The notes below the pieces were generated by a model. The model did no database searches. It worked only from the letters and a program-made list of their open reading frames with translations, and had not been told where the DNA came from. 64,000 bases of DNA from Diabrotica undecimpunctata. Its lineage: Eukaryota > Arthropoda > Insecta > Coleoptera > Chrysomelidae. Shown piece after piece: positions 33,860 through 44,043 of the stretch. The position numbers and the translations under genes are program-made. Every line of letters begins with the position of its first letter. The stretch's first letter is position 1. The stretch spans positions 11,146,377 through 11,210,376 of the forward strand of contig NC_092810.1 of NCBI RefSeq assembly GCF_040954645.1, in the 5' to 3' direction.

Positions 33860-34500
33860 ATGTATGAAATCGTCCACAACAAGATCCATAGACCAGGTAA
33901 TGGCCTATAAATACCTAGGTCATGAGATTCGCATAGGAAAAGATAACCAAACCGTTGAGCTTCTCCGTCGTATAAGACTGACTTGGGCAGCCTTCGGCAA
34001 GCTGAACCATATTTTCAAATCGTCTGATATACCAATATGCCTTAAAAGAAAAACGTTTAAACAGTGTGTTTAGCCAGTGTTAACTTACGGTGCGGAAACG
34101 TTGACCATGACAAGGAGAACAGTTCAAAAGATCCGTGTGTGTCAAAGGGCGATGGAGCGTGCTATGTTGGGCGTTTCACTACGACACAAGATCCCAAATC
34201 GCCAGCTACGACAAAGAACAGGAGTGGCTGATGCAGTAGAGAGAGTAGCAACCCTGAAATGGAACTGGGCAGGTCAGGTGGCTCGAATGAGAGATAATAG
34301 ATGGACAAAGCGGATATTGGAATGGAGACCAAAAGATGATGCCTACCGAAGCAGAGGTCGTCCACCAACACGTTGGACTGACGATCTAAAACGTTGTCAT
34401 AGGAATTGGATGCAAGAGGCACAAGATCGAAATAGATGGAAAATTATGAGGGAGATCTATGTCCAGCAGTGGATAAGCGAAGATTGAATGATGATGATGA
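33860..34500 (+). pseudogene. RTE-type LINE, 3' coding end
   Basis: YKYLGHEIRIGKDNQTVELL, RRIRLTWAAFGKLNHIFKS, then CV*PVLTYGAETLTM with one stop. It continues RVCQRAMERAMLGVSLRHKI, VADAVERVATLKWNWAGQVA, DNRWTKRILEWRPK, RGRPPTRWTDDLKR and WMQEAQDRNRWKIMRE, with a stop at 34485-34487. The tail is atgatgatgatga. Only one stop interrupts the last 200 codons, so this copy is fairly young. Homologous to the copies at 15551 and 57640. Confidence 0.85.
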
Positions 34501-35165
34501 AATCGCCAAAAGCGTTAACAAAGGAAGAGGATACATAATGGGAAATAAAGAAATAAAAATACTCTGTTACGCAGACGACGCAATATTGATAGCTCAGGAT
34601 GAAGATAGTCTGCAAAGATTGGTCCACAGATTTAACATAAGAGCAAAAGAATTTAATATGACAATCTCATCTCAAAAAACTAAAACAGTAGTAGGCAGCA
34701 AAGAACCAACCAGATGTAAAATAGAAAGTATATGAAATAAAATACCTGGGAATTACACTGTCTAACTATGGAGACCTGGACAAAGAAGTGAGAGATCAAG
34801 TGATCATTAACACTAAGATGAAGTCACGAATTTATAAAGCCAGTAATGGCAATAATGACATATGCCTCAGAAACAAGACCCGACACAGCCACAACGCAAA
34901 GGCTACCGAAAACTGCAGCGATGAGAGTACTGAGAAGAATTACAGGAAATACGCTGAGAGATCGAAAGAGAAGTGAAGCTATTAGAAGAAAATGTATCGT
35001 AAAGTGTATAAATGAATGGACACAAAATAGAAAAAAGAATAGAATAACCACATTAGCAGAATGGAAGAGACCCTTGTCTTCAAAATAACAAGAGATAAGT
35101 CACCAATCGGCAGAAGAAATATCGGACGACCGTGCAAAAGATGGAGTGACAACTGGCTTTCCAAC
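34501..35165 (+). pseudogene. LINE reverse transcriptase, C-terminal part
   Basis: Directly after the RTE tail: IKILCYADDAILIAQDEDSL (catalytic box), FNMTISSQKTKTVVGSK, KYLGITLSNYGDLDKEVRDQ and KMKSRIYKAS. A frameshift then leads to IMTYASETRPDTATTQRL, TAAMRVLRRITGNTLRDRKR, KCINEWTQNRKK and remnants of the basic tail. Three or more frame changes. It is a relative of the LINE at 32620 (same NTLRDRxRSE segment). Confidence 0.75.
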
Positions 35166-36223
35166 TGGCATCGATATAGCTACATATATTGCTGGTAAAT
35201 GTCTCATTACCACTTCTCATAGAGGTCCTATCCATGCAGGTCTCCGGGATCGGACTATGCTTGTTATTAGGTGTTGTTTAGAGAGGTTTCCATTTTCTTC
35301 GTTTGAGCGGATCTTCCAATTACCTTCAGGATCTTGCTTGATGCCTAGAATGTTTCTAATATTTTATTTTCAAAGGTAAGGACACGTTATTATCCTTTTA
35401 GTATCGTCTGTCCTTACAAAAAAAATAAGTAAGGGATAGTTGTGAAAAAATCGTTCTCAAAAAGATTATTATAAAAATTCTGCAAAAATGTAACTTTAAA
35501 ATTTATTTTTTAAATTTTTAAATATATACATAGACATTGTATACTCATATTTTACTCATATACTTCTTCGTATATCTATTTTGACTCCTTTTTGTAAACT
35601 TTAATATAGTCGCTCCCCATTGAATTATTTTGTGATTTGCACACTACGTATGAATGTAAATACGTTTCAATTAATTATTGAGGAAAAAGGTAATATTTTC
35701 AGTTAATAATGCCGATTATTTATTAATCACCCTGTATATTCTAACCTGTACTTATCTAAGTAAGACTTTCCAATTTCGTCAGCCTACGAAATAAAATATA
35801 TTCATTTCCAAAATAATAATTGGTTGGTGCATTCAGGTTATCCAATCAAGATATTTTTAACGTGGGTTCAAAAATATTTTTGTTTGGTTACCAGAGCGTC
35901 TGTCTACCGCTTGGCACGTAGCAAGATGATAATATTTAAATTATTATAAATCATATTATTACGTTACCGTATTATCACAATAACATAGTGGACGGTTTTA
36001 TTGGTTGAATGAAAAGCTTCAATGCTTATGCATACTAGTCGGTTGTTGGTGTTAGGAGTGTGATTGTGCTTGATGCGGTTAATTGGTAATGTATTTCGAT
36101 TTTTACGATTACGAATATCCAGTTAACAAAAATGCTAATAGGTCGAGGCACTGGCGTTTGACCTTTTAATAATATCCCCATATAAAACGGATAAGACCGA
36201 AACTTTGAATTTATTTAAAAATA
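35166..36223. other. unassigned AT-rich sequence
   Basis: No recognised feature. Confidence 0.3.
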
Positions 36224-36268
36224 TTATACCGTACAGAATAAAATGTTTTTTATTGATTTATTTCTTAT

Positions 36269-36272
<4 letters not shown>

Positions 36273-36354
<82 letters not shown>
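36273..36354. repeat. (TA)n microsatellite, 82 bp
   Basis: Pure alternating TA. It directly truncates the 3' side of the TE-like coding relic on the minus strand, giving a meaningless Tyr-Ile repeat in translation. Confidence 0.95.
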
Positions 36355-36357
<3 letters not shown>

Positions 36358-37270
36358 AAAAACCTACTTCCGCTCGCATATGATGAATTTTACTTTCGAT
36401 TTCTATTTTCTTTCTGTCATATTCATCGCTAGCAGAAGAAAGTTTGATAAAGAACTTGTCACAATATGAACAAAGTCTGGGAAGTCCAAAACTCAAGTTG
36501 AATTTACTTTTAAAAATGTCGTGGTAGGTTCGTAGAGAGATTTTTGTATCAGGGTACATTTTTAAAAATAATCTGTACATTTTTGACATGCAGAAAATCA
36601 GCTGGAAGGCAACTTTTAGAAGAAGCATTTCTGCTATAATGATTTTCTTGCTACGGAAATGACCTAATATGTTCGCATATGTTCTCTGCATCTGTTATTA
36701 TTAGTTTTTTGGGACGATTAGTATGTTTGCCACGTTGAACATTTAGATTTACTCCTGCTTTCATTTTATCAACAAGGTACTGGAGTCTTCTAACGGTTAT
36801 TGAAAATATATAACACACCGTTACTTTATATACCCTTATGTTTTCTACTGTATATTTCACTGTACACTGACGACGAGATGTTGCTTCCCTAACCCTTCTT
36901 CTTTTTGGCTCTTTCAGCGAAAGAGACTGAGATAAAAATTTTGATTTGCCATTGACCCTCAGTTCTTTAAACGTTTTGAATAGTTTTGCGTGATTGCCCA
37001 CTAATAACTCGGCAAAATACGCACCTAAAATAAATATTGTTTTAAAACATGAAACTAGTTTAGATTACTTTCATTTACTTTATCTGGGCAACTTAGAGCT
37101 TTTTTGGGTACTTCTCTAGACGAAACGTACGAATCAACAGCATCTCTGCGACGTTTTCCATTATTCTGCTTCCGTGTTTTCTCTATGTTGAGCTTTCGTG
37201 TTTTCCCTCTGTTAGTTTGGGTAATCACTGACTTGGTTATACTAACATCCATTTTAGCCCGAAATGACAA
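36355..37270 (-). pseudogene. TE-like insect repeat protein, unnamed family, truncated
   Basis: Minus-strand coding in three pieces. The first is a basic N-terminus (37270-37055, RRRDAVDSYVSSREVPK). After a short gap of about 50 bp that may be a GT-AG intron, the second piece (37020-36651) reads AYFAELLVGNHAKLFKTFKE, EPKRRRVREATSRRQC, FSITVRRLQYLVDKMKAGVN and RGKHTNRPKKLI. After a frameshift near 36650 the third has KMYRLFLKMYPDTKISLRTY, FNLSFGLPRLCSYCDKFFI with a C-x2-C pair, and DEYDRKKIEIESKIHHMR. The layout (HTH-like region, RGKHxNRP, FNLSFxxPRxxxCxxC) resembles a repeated insect transposon-associated protein, but I cannot name the superfamily. It ends at a (TA)n tract. Confidence 0.55.
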
Positions 37271-38499
37271 ATTACACGATTGAGAACGTTGACTTACAAA
37301 ACACGTGTAGAAAATTTGGCGCGAAACAAGGCCCGCTTTGACACATACGTTGTTGCACCGAAAGTTGAAGGTTGACTAATTTTCAATCTACCAAAACAGG
37401 CAAGGCAGTACAATATTTTGCACATGACATATAGAACGTTGTTTCATGGAAAAACCACATATAAAAGTATTGGCGGTTACAACGTTGTTCCAGCATAGCA
37501 TTCAATAATTAAAAATTAAACTAAATTAAATTAAAATATTTCAATTACTCTAAATTTAAAAATTTAATTTTTTTACTAACTCTAATTCGCGATTTAGCCT
37601 AAGATTCAGATTGTGTAGTTAACTATCTTTGCACAATTTTTTGAACCATCCCCATATTAAGTTTGAGTTATTGTCATTTATGAACTCGGCGCCAGTGAGA
37701 CTGCTTGACGATCGGGCCTTTTAAAAATTTCCTTTTCCCGGTAGTATATTTTCCGCTTGAAGGATACTTGGCCGTTTTCCAAGCTTTCAATGACATTTGA
37801 TTTATTTCCCTTTATTTTATTTATGGGGTTGTAAATTGCAAACCTAATTGTTAAAAAAACCCCACAAAAACTTTCCCAAAAATAATGTGTTCTGTGAAGG
37901 ATATACAAATACGAATTTTAAAATCAAGAAAGGAAACATAAACCAAGGATACTGTGAAACATTTTATATAGGTACAGTAGATCGGCTCGTTCTTTGCAAT
38001 TGTCATCATTCACATTATAGGAAATAAACCAAAACATATTATGAGCCAAACTTACGTCGGTTATGTTACTACAGTGGACGTTTTTATACTTCTCTTTTAT
38101 TTCATTTATTGAGTTTTGAAAACTGGGTATACCTTTATGAGTGTATTGGGCTCCATTATCTTCATCATTTTGTTTATTCAGTGTTAAACATGGTGTTCAG
38201 AATTAATGAATGACTTTGTTTTTTACTACCGCTGAGGAGATTGATGTATTCAAGATCGAAGAGCTTTGACGATATGATACGATACGATATCAAATGACGA
38301 AAACTGTAATAAACGTAATCAGACTAGATACAGGTTACACATAAAAACTAAATTGAAAACAAATGTACATACAAAAATTCCCCACAAGATTCAAATAAAG
38401 GAACCTATGTTATAATAAATTGAAAAATAGAAAACTTTTGAGCTCGGTAAGAAAACAATTAATTTTAAATATTTATTTAAGCATCGTATATAATCAAAA
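37271..38499. other. unassigned AT-rich sequence
   Basis: No recognised gene. A 76-codon minus-strand ORF at 37678-37908 has no known motif. The first part may be the 5' flank of the preceding minus-strand relic. Confidence 0.3.
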
Positions 38500-39465
38500 A
38501 TTTAAGATTTCTTCACTGTCAGAATCTGAGGTACTCATAACCCATTTTAGGTTTCTCAGCCAGGACATTCTTCTTCTACCTATGCTGCGCTTTCCTTGAA
38601 TCTTTCCCTGCATTATTAGTTTTAGGAATTCATATCTGTCACCACGTTATATGACCCAGATATTGTAGTTTTCTTATTTTGATGGAATCCAGTATCTCCC
38701 TGCTGTTCTCTATTCTTCTTAGTACTTCTTCATTGGTTATTCTGTCTGTCCAGGAGATTCTTAGCATTCTTCGATATGCCCACGTTTCAAATGCTTCCAA
38801 TTTATTGATAAATTGTTTATTTAAAGTTCATGTCTCCACACCATACAATAGAACAGAAAATACAAGATTTAGGCTGAGGTCTCTACAACATAATATTTGT
38901 TTCATATTATTGAATGCATTTCTAGCCTTTTCTACTCTAACTCTAATTTCTTTGGTATAATCGTTTGTTTCATTAATGTTTGCCCCTAAATAGTTATAAT
39001 TCTGTCGTTCTATCGTCTTATTATTTACGTGTAGATTGATGTATATAATATTTTTCTTTGATATAACCATGAATTTTGTTTTCTTCATGTTAGGTGACAA
39101 ACCAAATTCTTCACTCGCAACAAACTTATCTAAAATTCTTTGTAGATCTGTTATAGTTTCTGCTATTAGTATTGTATCATCAGCATATCTAATTTCACGT
39201 ATGGGTAGGCCATTTATGTTTATGCCTGCTACTTCATCTTCTAATGCTTTTTTTGAATATTTCCTCTGAGTATGCATTAAACAGTAATGGCGACAAGACA
39301 CAGCCCTGTCTAACACATTTTTTGATTTTTGTTTTATTAATTTTTAAATTACTTATTCTTATGACAGCTTCTTGTTCATAATACAGATTATTTATTATTT
39401 TTAAATCCCGTGTGTCGATGTTCTTTGTTCTCAGTAGTTTTATTAACGGATTATCTTTCACTCAT
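38500..39465 (-). pseudogene. LINE reverse transcriptase, palm to tail
   Basis: Starts NPLIKLLRTKNIDTRDLKII, IKKCVRQGCVLSPLLFNAYS, then shifts frame near 39270. It continues INGLPIREIRYADDTILIAE (catalytic box), FGLSPNMKKTKFMVISK, NYNYLGANINETNDYTKE and VFSVLLYGVET. After a stop comes INKLEAFETWAYRRMLRISW, with IRKLQYLGHI near the end. It is the same LINE type as the copy at 44125-45235 inside the host gene. Confidence 0.8.
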
Positions 39466-39798
39466 CAAGCATACTCTAAAAATAAAAACCCTTAAAAAAT
39501 ATTTCATGATACTTCATGGACGTGGTTTTATCCATAAATAAAAAAATAAAAAATATGTATATAAGTACGAAAAAATAATTTATAATCACACTACAAACGT
39601 TTCAAAGCAAAACTTACAATTGGCAGTAGATGAATCAATCACCAACCATCCTCCTATGGCTGTCTTTGTTCAATGTATGATGTTGTGTAAGGACATACGG
39701 CTTAAGTTCATCGTTTAAGTTTCTATGAGTAGGAAAGGAGCGTAATATAAAAAATAATTTGTAAATATTGTCATGCTTGTCAATCAGTGATACATTAA

Positions 39799-40076
39799 GG
39801 GCCGATTGTTCGAACTCTAATCAAAACTTGATTGTAATCAAATATTTAATTACAATCAAATAGATCACAGTAACTGTCAAAATTATTAAAAATTTCTTAT
39901 TATTATTATTGATTTGAAAATAAAAACATGAAATTAACATCAGAAAGAGTTTAATTATGGTTTATTTTAAATTATAACGCAAAATAATAAAATTGAATAA
40001 AATAAATCAGTCAACACAACCCCAAAATGTGATTTGATTACAATCAAGTTTTGATTAGCGTTCGAACAAGTGGCCC
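39799..40076. mobile_element. PIF/Harbinger-type MITE, 278 bp
   Basis: Long terminal inverted repeats of about 44 bp: gggccgattgttcgaactct at the left against gggccacttgttcgaacgct read from the right, both continuing aatcaaaacttgattgtaat. A TAA trinucleotide flanks each side (39796-39798, 40077-40079), the 3-bp target duplication expected for PIF/Harbinger. No coding. Confidence 0.85.
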
Positions 40077-40645
40077 TAAATGATCAAGTAATGAAACTGT
40101 ACATTTTCGACACCTTGTAAAGAGATGTTTAATACTCAATGATTGAGTACATTCAACTGTTGGACGTAAGAGTAAATTCACTATAATTTGCTAAATTACT
40201 AGATAATTACTTCCTTTTTTAAACATCATATTTAAAGAACAGAAAACGTGAATACAACACAGAGTCATAAGAAAAATATAACTTTTAGACATCAACATTT
40301 ATTGGACGATTCCTACTTAAGTGGTGAACATTTTAAATGCTTCATCGTTTCGCTGTATACTTCCATCCCGTTGGTAGTGATTCATCCTGTATATTTTGGA
40401 ATAAAAAGTAAAATTTATTTAGGTTACTCATCTACAGAGAATTTCACGCTAAGATAAAATATATTTTATCGACAGATGCCAGGTCTCCAGTTATACCGAT
40501 GTTATCATAAAGGCGCTTTTTGTTTACAACAAAATGATGTGCACAGTATCAAACGATATAAAAAATTGAACCGTGCACGTTGTTCTGTCTTTGTGGTATG
40601 TATACAAAATACATATTTCTGAATTGTTTGAAAGAATAGATAATA

Positions 40646-42205
40646 CACTCGCGATCATAAAATCCGGGTCACCTTGAAAATCACCGATATTTCATTTTTA
40701 ACGAGCTTTATCGTAAATAATAATAACACAAATACAAACTAATGCATGTTTCTGAGAATTGTTGCGGTTTCCTCTGTAACAAAGAATTCCAATAGTGCCG
40801 ATTTCGCGGTAAAGTGCACACTTCCCAAAATGAGCGCTACCTGTAACTCCGCTTGTTTTAAATGTCTCGTTTGTACTTCGACTTTCTGTTCAAATGCAAC
40901 GGACAAACGTTTATTATTGCCACCATTAGTATTTATTAGTGCCATTATTAGTGTTTATTGTTTGACCAAAATGCCTTTGACTGTTGTTGAAACGGCACAA
41001 ATTGTTGCACTTGTGGAAGACGGTCACACTCAACGGCAAGTCGCAAGAACTGTTGGCGTAAGCCTTTCTACGGTTCAACGAGTGCTTCAACGCTTTCAGG
41101 AGGCAAGTTTGCTAACCAGGCGACCTGGCTCTGGATGAAGAAGAACGACCAAGGCACTAGATGACCGTTTCCTTGTATTTCAGGCTTTACGAAACCGGAC
41201 CTCAACTGCGGTTATGCATCAAAATCGTCTAGAGGAAGTACGAAATCGCAATTTTAGTGTTGCAACAGTCAGAAGAAGACTTCGTTCTTCTTGACTATCT
41301 TCTCGGGTAATGGCTAGAGGACCGCCACTTCGCAGGGTGCCTCGAGTTGCACGACTAGCTTTTGCTCGACAATACGCGCATTGGGGAATTAACGATTGTA
41401 GCAAAGTGTTATTCTCAGATGAATCCCGTTTCTGTCTAACTGGATTCGATGGACGTGTAAGAGTTTGGAGGAGAACCGGTCAACGATTTTCACAAGCTTG
41501 CATTGCTCCAAGAATGCCATTTGGTGGAGGCTCGGTCATGGTTTGGGGAGGTATATCTTCCGACTTCCACACAGAATTACCCTTCATCGAAAATGGGTCC
41601 CTAACTGCACGAAGGTACATTACGGAGATTCCGGAAGAACATGTTATGCCCAACATGGCAGGGCTTGGAGAAAACGCTGTTTTTATGCAGGACAACGTGC
41701 GACCGCACGTTGCCAGGATCAGTATGTAATACTTGGACGAAGTTGGAATTACGAGGGTACCCTGGCCAACTAGGTCTCCGGACCTGAATCCCATCGAACA
41801 TCTCTGGAACGATTTGAAAAAACGTATTCAAACCCATACACCTCCTCCTAACAACGCACAGGAGCTTAAGGATCTGTTAGTGAGAGAGTGGAATAACATA
41901 CGACAACATGTAATCCGGAGAAAAATTGAGAGTATGCCCCGTCGTCTGCAAGAGGTTATTAGAGCAAGGGGAGGCAATACACGATATTGGTCATTGAAAT
42001 TTCACTGATTTTTTACCACGTTCTGTATTTTCCATTTTTTTTCGTATGTCTGTTTTATCAACAATTTGATTTGTTTTCTGTTTTTTTTTTCAATAAAAAC
42101 AATAAAAAATCATTAGCCAAAAAAAAGGTTATTACTGCACCAGAGGCAAAAATATTTAAGAAACTTGAAATTTTCAAGATGACCCGGATTTTATGATCGC
42201 GAGTG
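40646..42205 (+). mobile_element. Tc1-like element, both ends present
   Basis: 1560 bp bounded by inverted repeats of about 35 bp (cactcgcgatcataaaatcc then gggtca and cttgaaaat, one mismatch) with TA on both flanks (40644-40645, 42206-42207). It contains a near-complete transposase. The intact ends mean it could still be mobilised by a related transposase. Confidence 0.95.
40971..42008 (+). pseudogene. Tc1 (DD34E) transposase with three stops
   Basis: Start MPLTVVETAQIVALVEDG at 40971. Paired-type HTH regions follow (QRQVARTVGVSLSTVQRVLQ), then KVLFSDESRFCL (first Asp), GGGSVMVWGGIS, FMQDNVRPHVAR (second Asp) and PWPTRSPDLNPIEHLWNDLK (Glu). Exactly 34 residues lie between the second Asp and the Glu. 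The protein ends YWSLKFH at 42008. Only three in-frame stops (after PGSG, after RLRSS, after RISM) break it and no frameshift is needed, so inactivation is recent. Confidence 0.9.
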
Positions 42206-42299
42206 TACTTCTATTTTTGATATTTTTTAAAATTGTTTAAAATTTTCCTTTTCAGTAAATAGAGTTACTGTAATAGCTGTATAATTAAGAGATTTTGTT

Positions 42300-43440
42300 G
42301 GTGGCTTGTCAATTTTTTTTTTCACTTCAGGGGTTCGAAAAATTTCCTGAAAGGAAGGTCCCAAAACAGCTTCATCGGAACAGAATTCATCATGAAGAGA
42401 CACGATGTCGGAAAAGTCTGAAGAATAAATCTTTCATTTAGTGCCTGGGTCCTGTCATTGGTCTTCGATTTGATGGAATTTATCATTTTTAATATCTCTG
42501 CTGAAAAGTTCAGCTGAAGCAAATACTTGTTTCGGGATAACATTGTGATGAAAGATATAGATGCCTGTGGCACGAAACCCAGCTGAAATATTATTGGGTG
42601 TAGCAGCTGTTGGCAAGACTTTGGAAAATATTTTTACAAAAATTCTTTTATTAATCCTATGCCCGTCGGTAGTTTTTCTCGTGGTCCAGTACAACAAAAC
42701 CTCTTGGTCCCAATATCCTTCAAAAAGTGCAAATACAGATTTGTCCATAGACTGTAGCTCGTGAGTAGTTGTTAGGAATACAAAAAAGTGTAATTCCATG
42801 TAAGTCAGCCACATCAACAATACCTGCGTCTGAGTGATACTTAGTTTCATCGAAAATCAGTAAAACGGGACCTTACGGTTTGAACTTTGCAAAGTGTTGT
42901 CATTGATCCTTTCTCTGTCATTTCAATGGTAGAAACAGCTGGAAGATTTTCTTACCAATAAACTTACAAAAAGGTCCAATTCAGACAGAACCTCTTTTAA
43001 CTTGTTAAAATAGTAGTTTATTATAAACTTGTTAAGTTTGGCTGCTCTCGTCCGGGAATCATGCTTTGTGTTTTTCTTTTTGCAGCCTCTGGGTGGCGTT
43101 TTAAAAACAGGTTTTCACCATTTGCGACTATCCATTACTTTGAAATCATTAAATTGGGTTTCGATAGAATTTTACATACAGAAGGAATACATGACTATCG
43201 AATTAATTTGTCATTCAAAGGTATATCAACATCTGCTAGCCTAAAAATTGTCCTACAAAGTTCATTTTGTTGAACAGATGATAAATATGATCCCCTTCCC
43301 ATTTTTTTGTAGTGTTTTCACTACTTACGTGGTTATGAAGTATGCTACAGGGAATTTTGTATCTCACTACAGCACTACTTACTGACATACCACCATTTAC
43401 AGCTGCCATTGCTTCTTTTAACTGTTGTTCACTTCAAAGA
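42300..43440 (-). pseudogene. pogo/Tigger-type (DDE_1) transposase relic
   Basis: Minus strand from 43440: QQLKEAMAAVNGGMSVSSAV then VRYKIPCSILHNHV, a psq/CENP-B-type N-terminal HTH. After a decayed middle come GPVLLIFDETKYHSDAGIV (a catalytic Asp), HGITLFCIP, TTHELQSMDKSVFALFEGYW and DQEVLLYWTTRK. It ends KIFSKVLPTAATPNNISAGF with RATGIYIFHHNVIPKQVF. These motifs are diagnostic of the DDE_1 Tigger/jerky family. Frames change several times and no inverted ends were found. Confidence 0.8.
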
Positions 43441-43484
43441 GCACGCTTTTCTTAGTCTCTGGAGATTAGTTATGTTATTTGTGT

Positions 43485-43486
<2 letters not shown>

Positions 43487-43579
<93 letters not shown>
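43487..43579. repeat. (TA)n microsatellite, ~92 bp
   Basis: Alternating TA with a single G interruption near 43532. It lies 180 bp upstream of the first visible host exon. Confidence 0.95.
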
Positions 43580-43581
<2 letters not shown>

Positions 43582-43760
43582 GACTCTTAACATACTTTGG
43601 TTGGTTACCACTACCTTAAAAATGCCTCGAACCATTTTATGGGAACTTTTCACTATGAAAGCCTCCAGCTTTCTAAATAAAATAGCCAAAAAAAACTATA
43701 TCTTAATATTTAATAATAAAGCGACTATCGCTGATAATAATTCTATTTTTATTGTTACAG

Positions 43761-44043
43761 AGCATCTTTAAAACACTTGTCTACATCAACACCAATAATG
43801 ACTGCACAAGCTCAAGTAACAGAACCTCCTAGTCCTAAAACAACCAAAGATCCAAAAATCCGTACGACGTCCAAAGCGAGGCAGAAAAAATTCATGAGGC
43901 ACTTTCCCAATGTGGAAGAAGACGAAAAAGTATTGAACTATTACTCATGTGCACTAATAGGAGACATTCTATTACAGGGTCATCTTTATATCACAAAAAA
44001 CTATTTCGCGTTTTACTCAAATGTTTTTGGATATGTTACAAAA
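43761..44043 (+). CDS. GRAMD2-like exon: N-terminus and first half of GRAM domain
   Basis: Preceded by attgttacag and followed by gtaagt. Met at 43777 (IMTAQAQVTEPPSPK). The reading frame is open back to the splice acceptor (SLKHLSTSTPI before Met), so this may be an internal exon. It ends at FGYVTK in phase 0. Confidence 0.85.

Noticed and set aside
36224..36360. Open frames with long Ile-Tyr repeats at 36205-36432 and in the 43409-43771 region
   Set aside because: They are translations of (TA)n microsatellites, not proteins.
40739..40945. 68-codon minus-strand ORF between the Tc1 left end and its transposase
   Set aside because: It overlaps the 5' untranslated part of the Tc1 element in antisense and has no motif.
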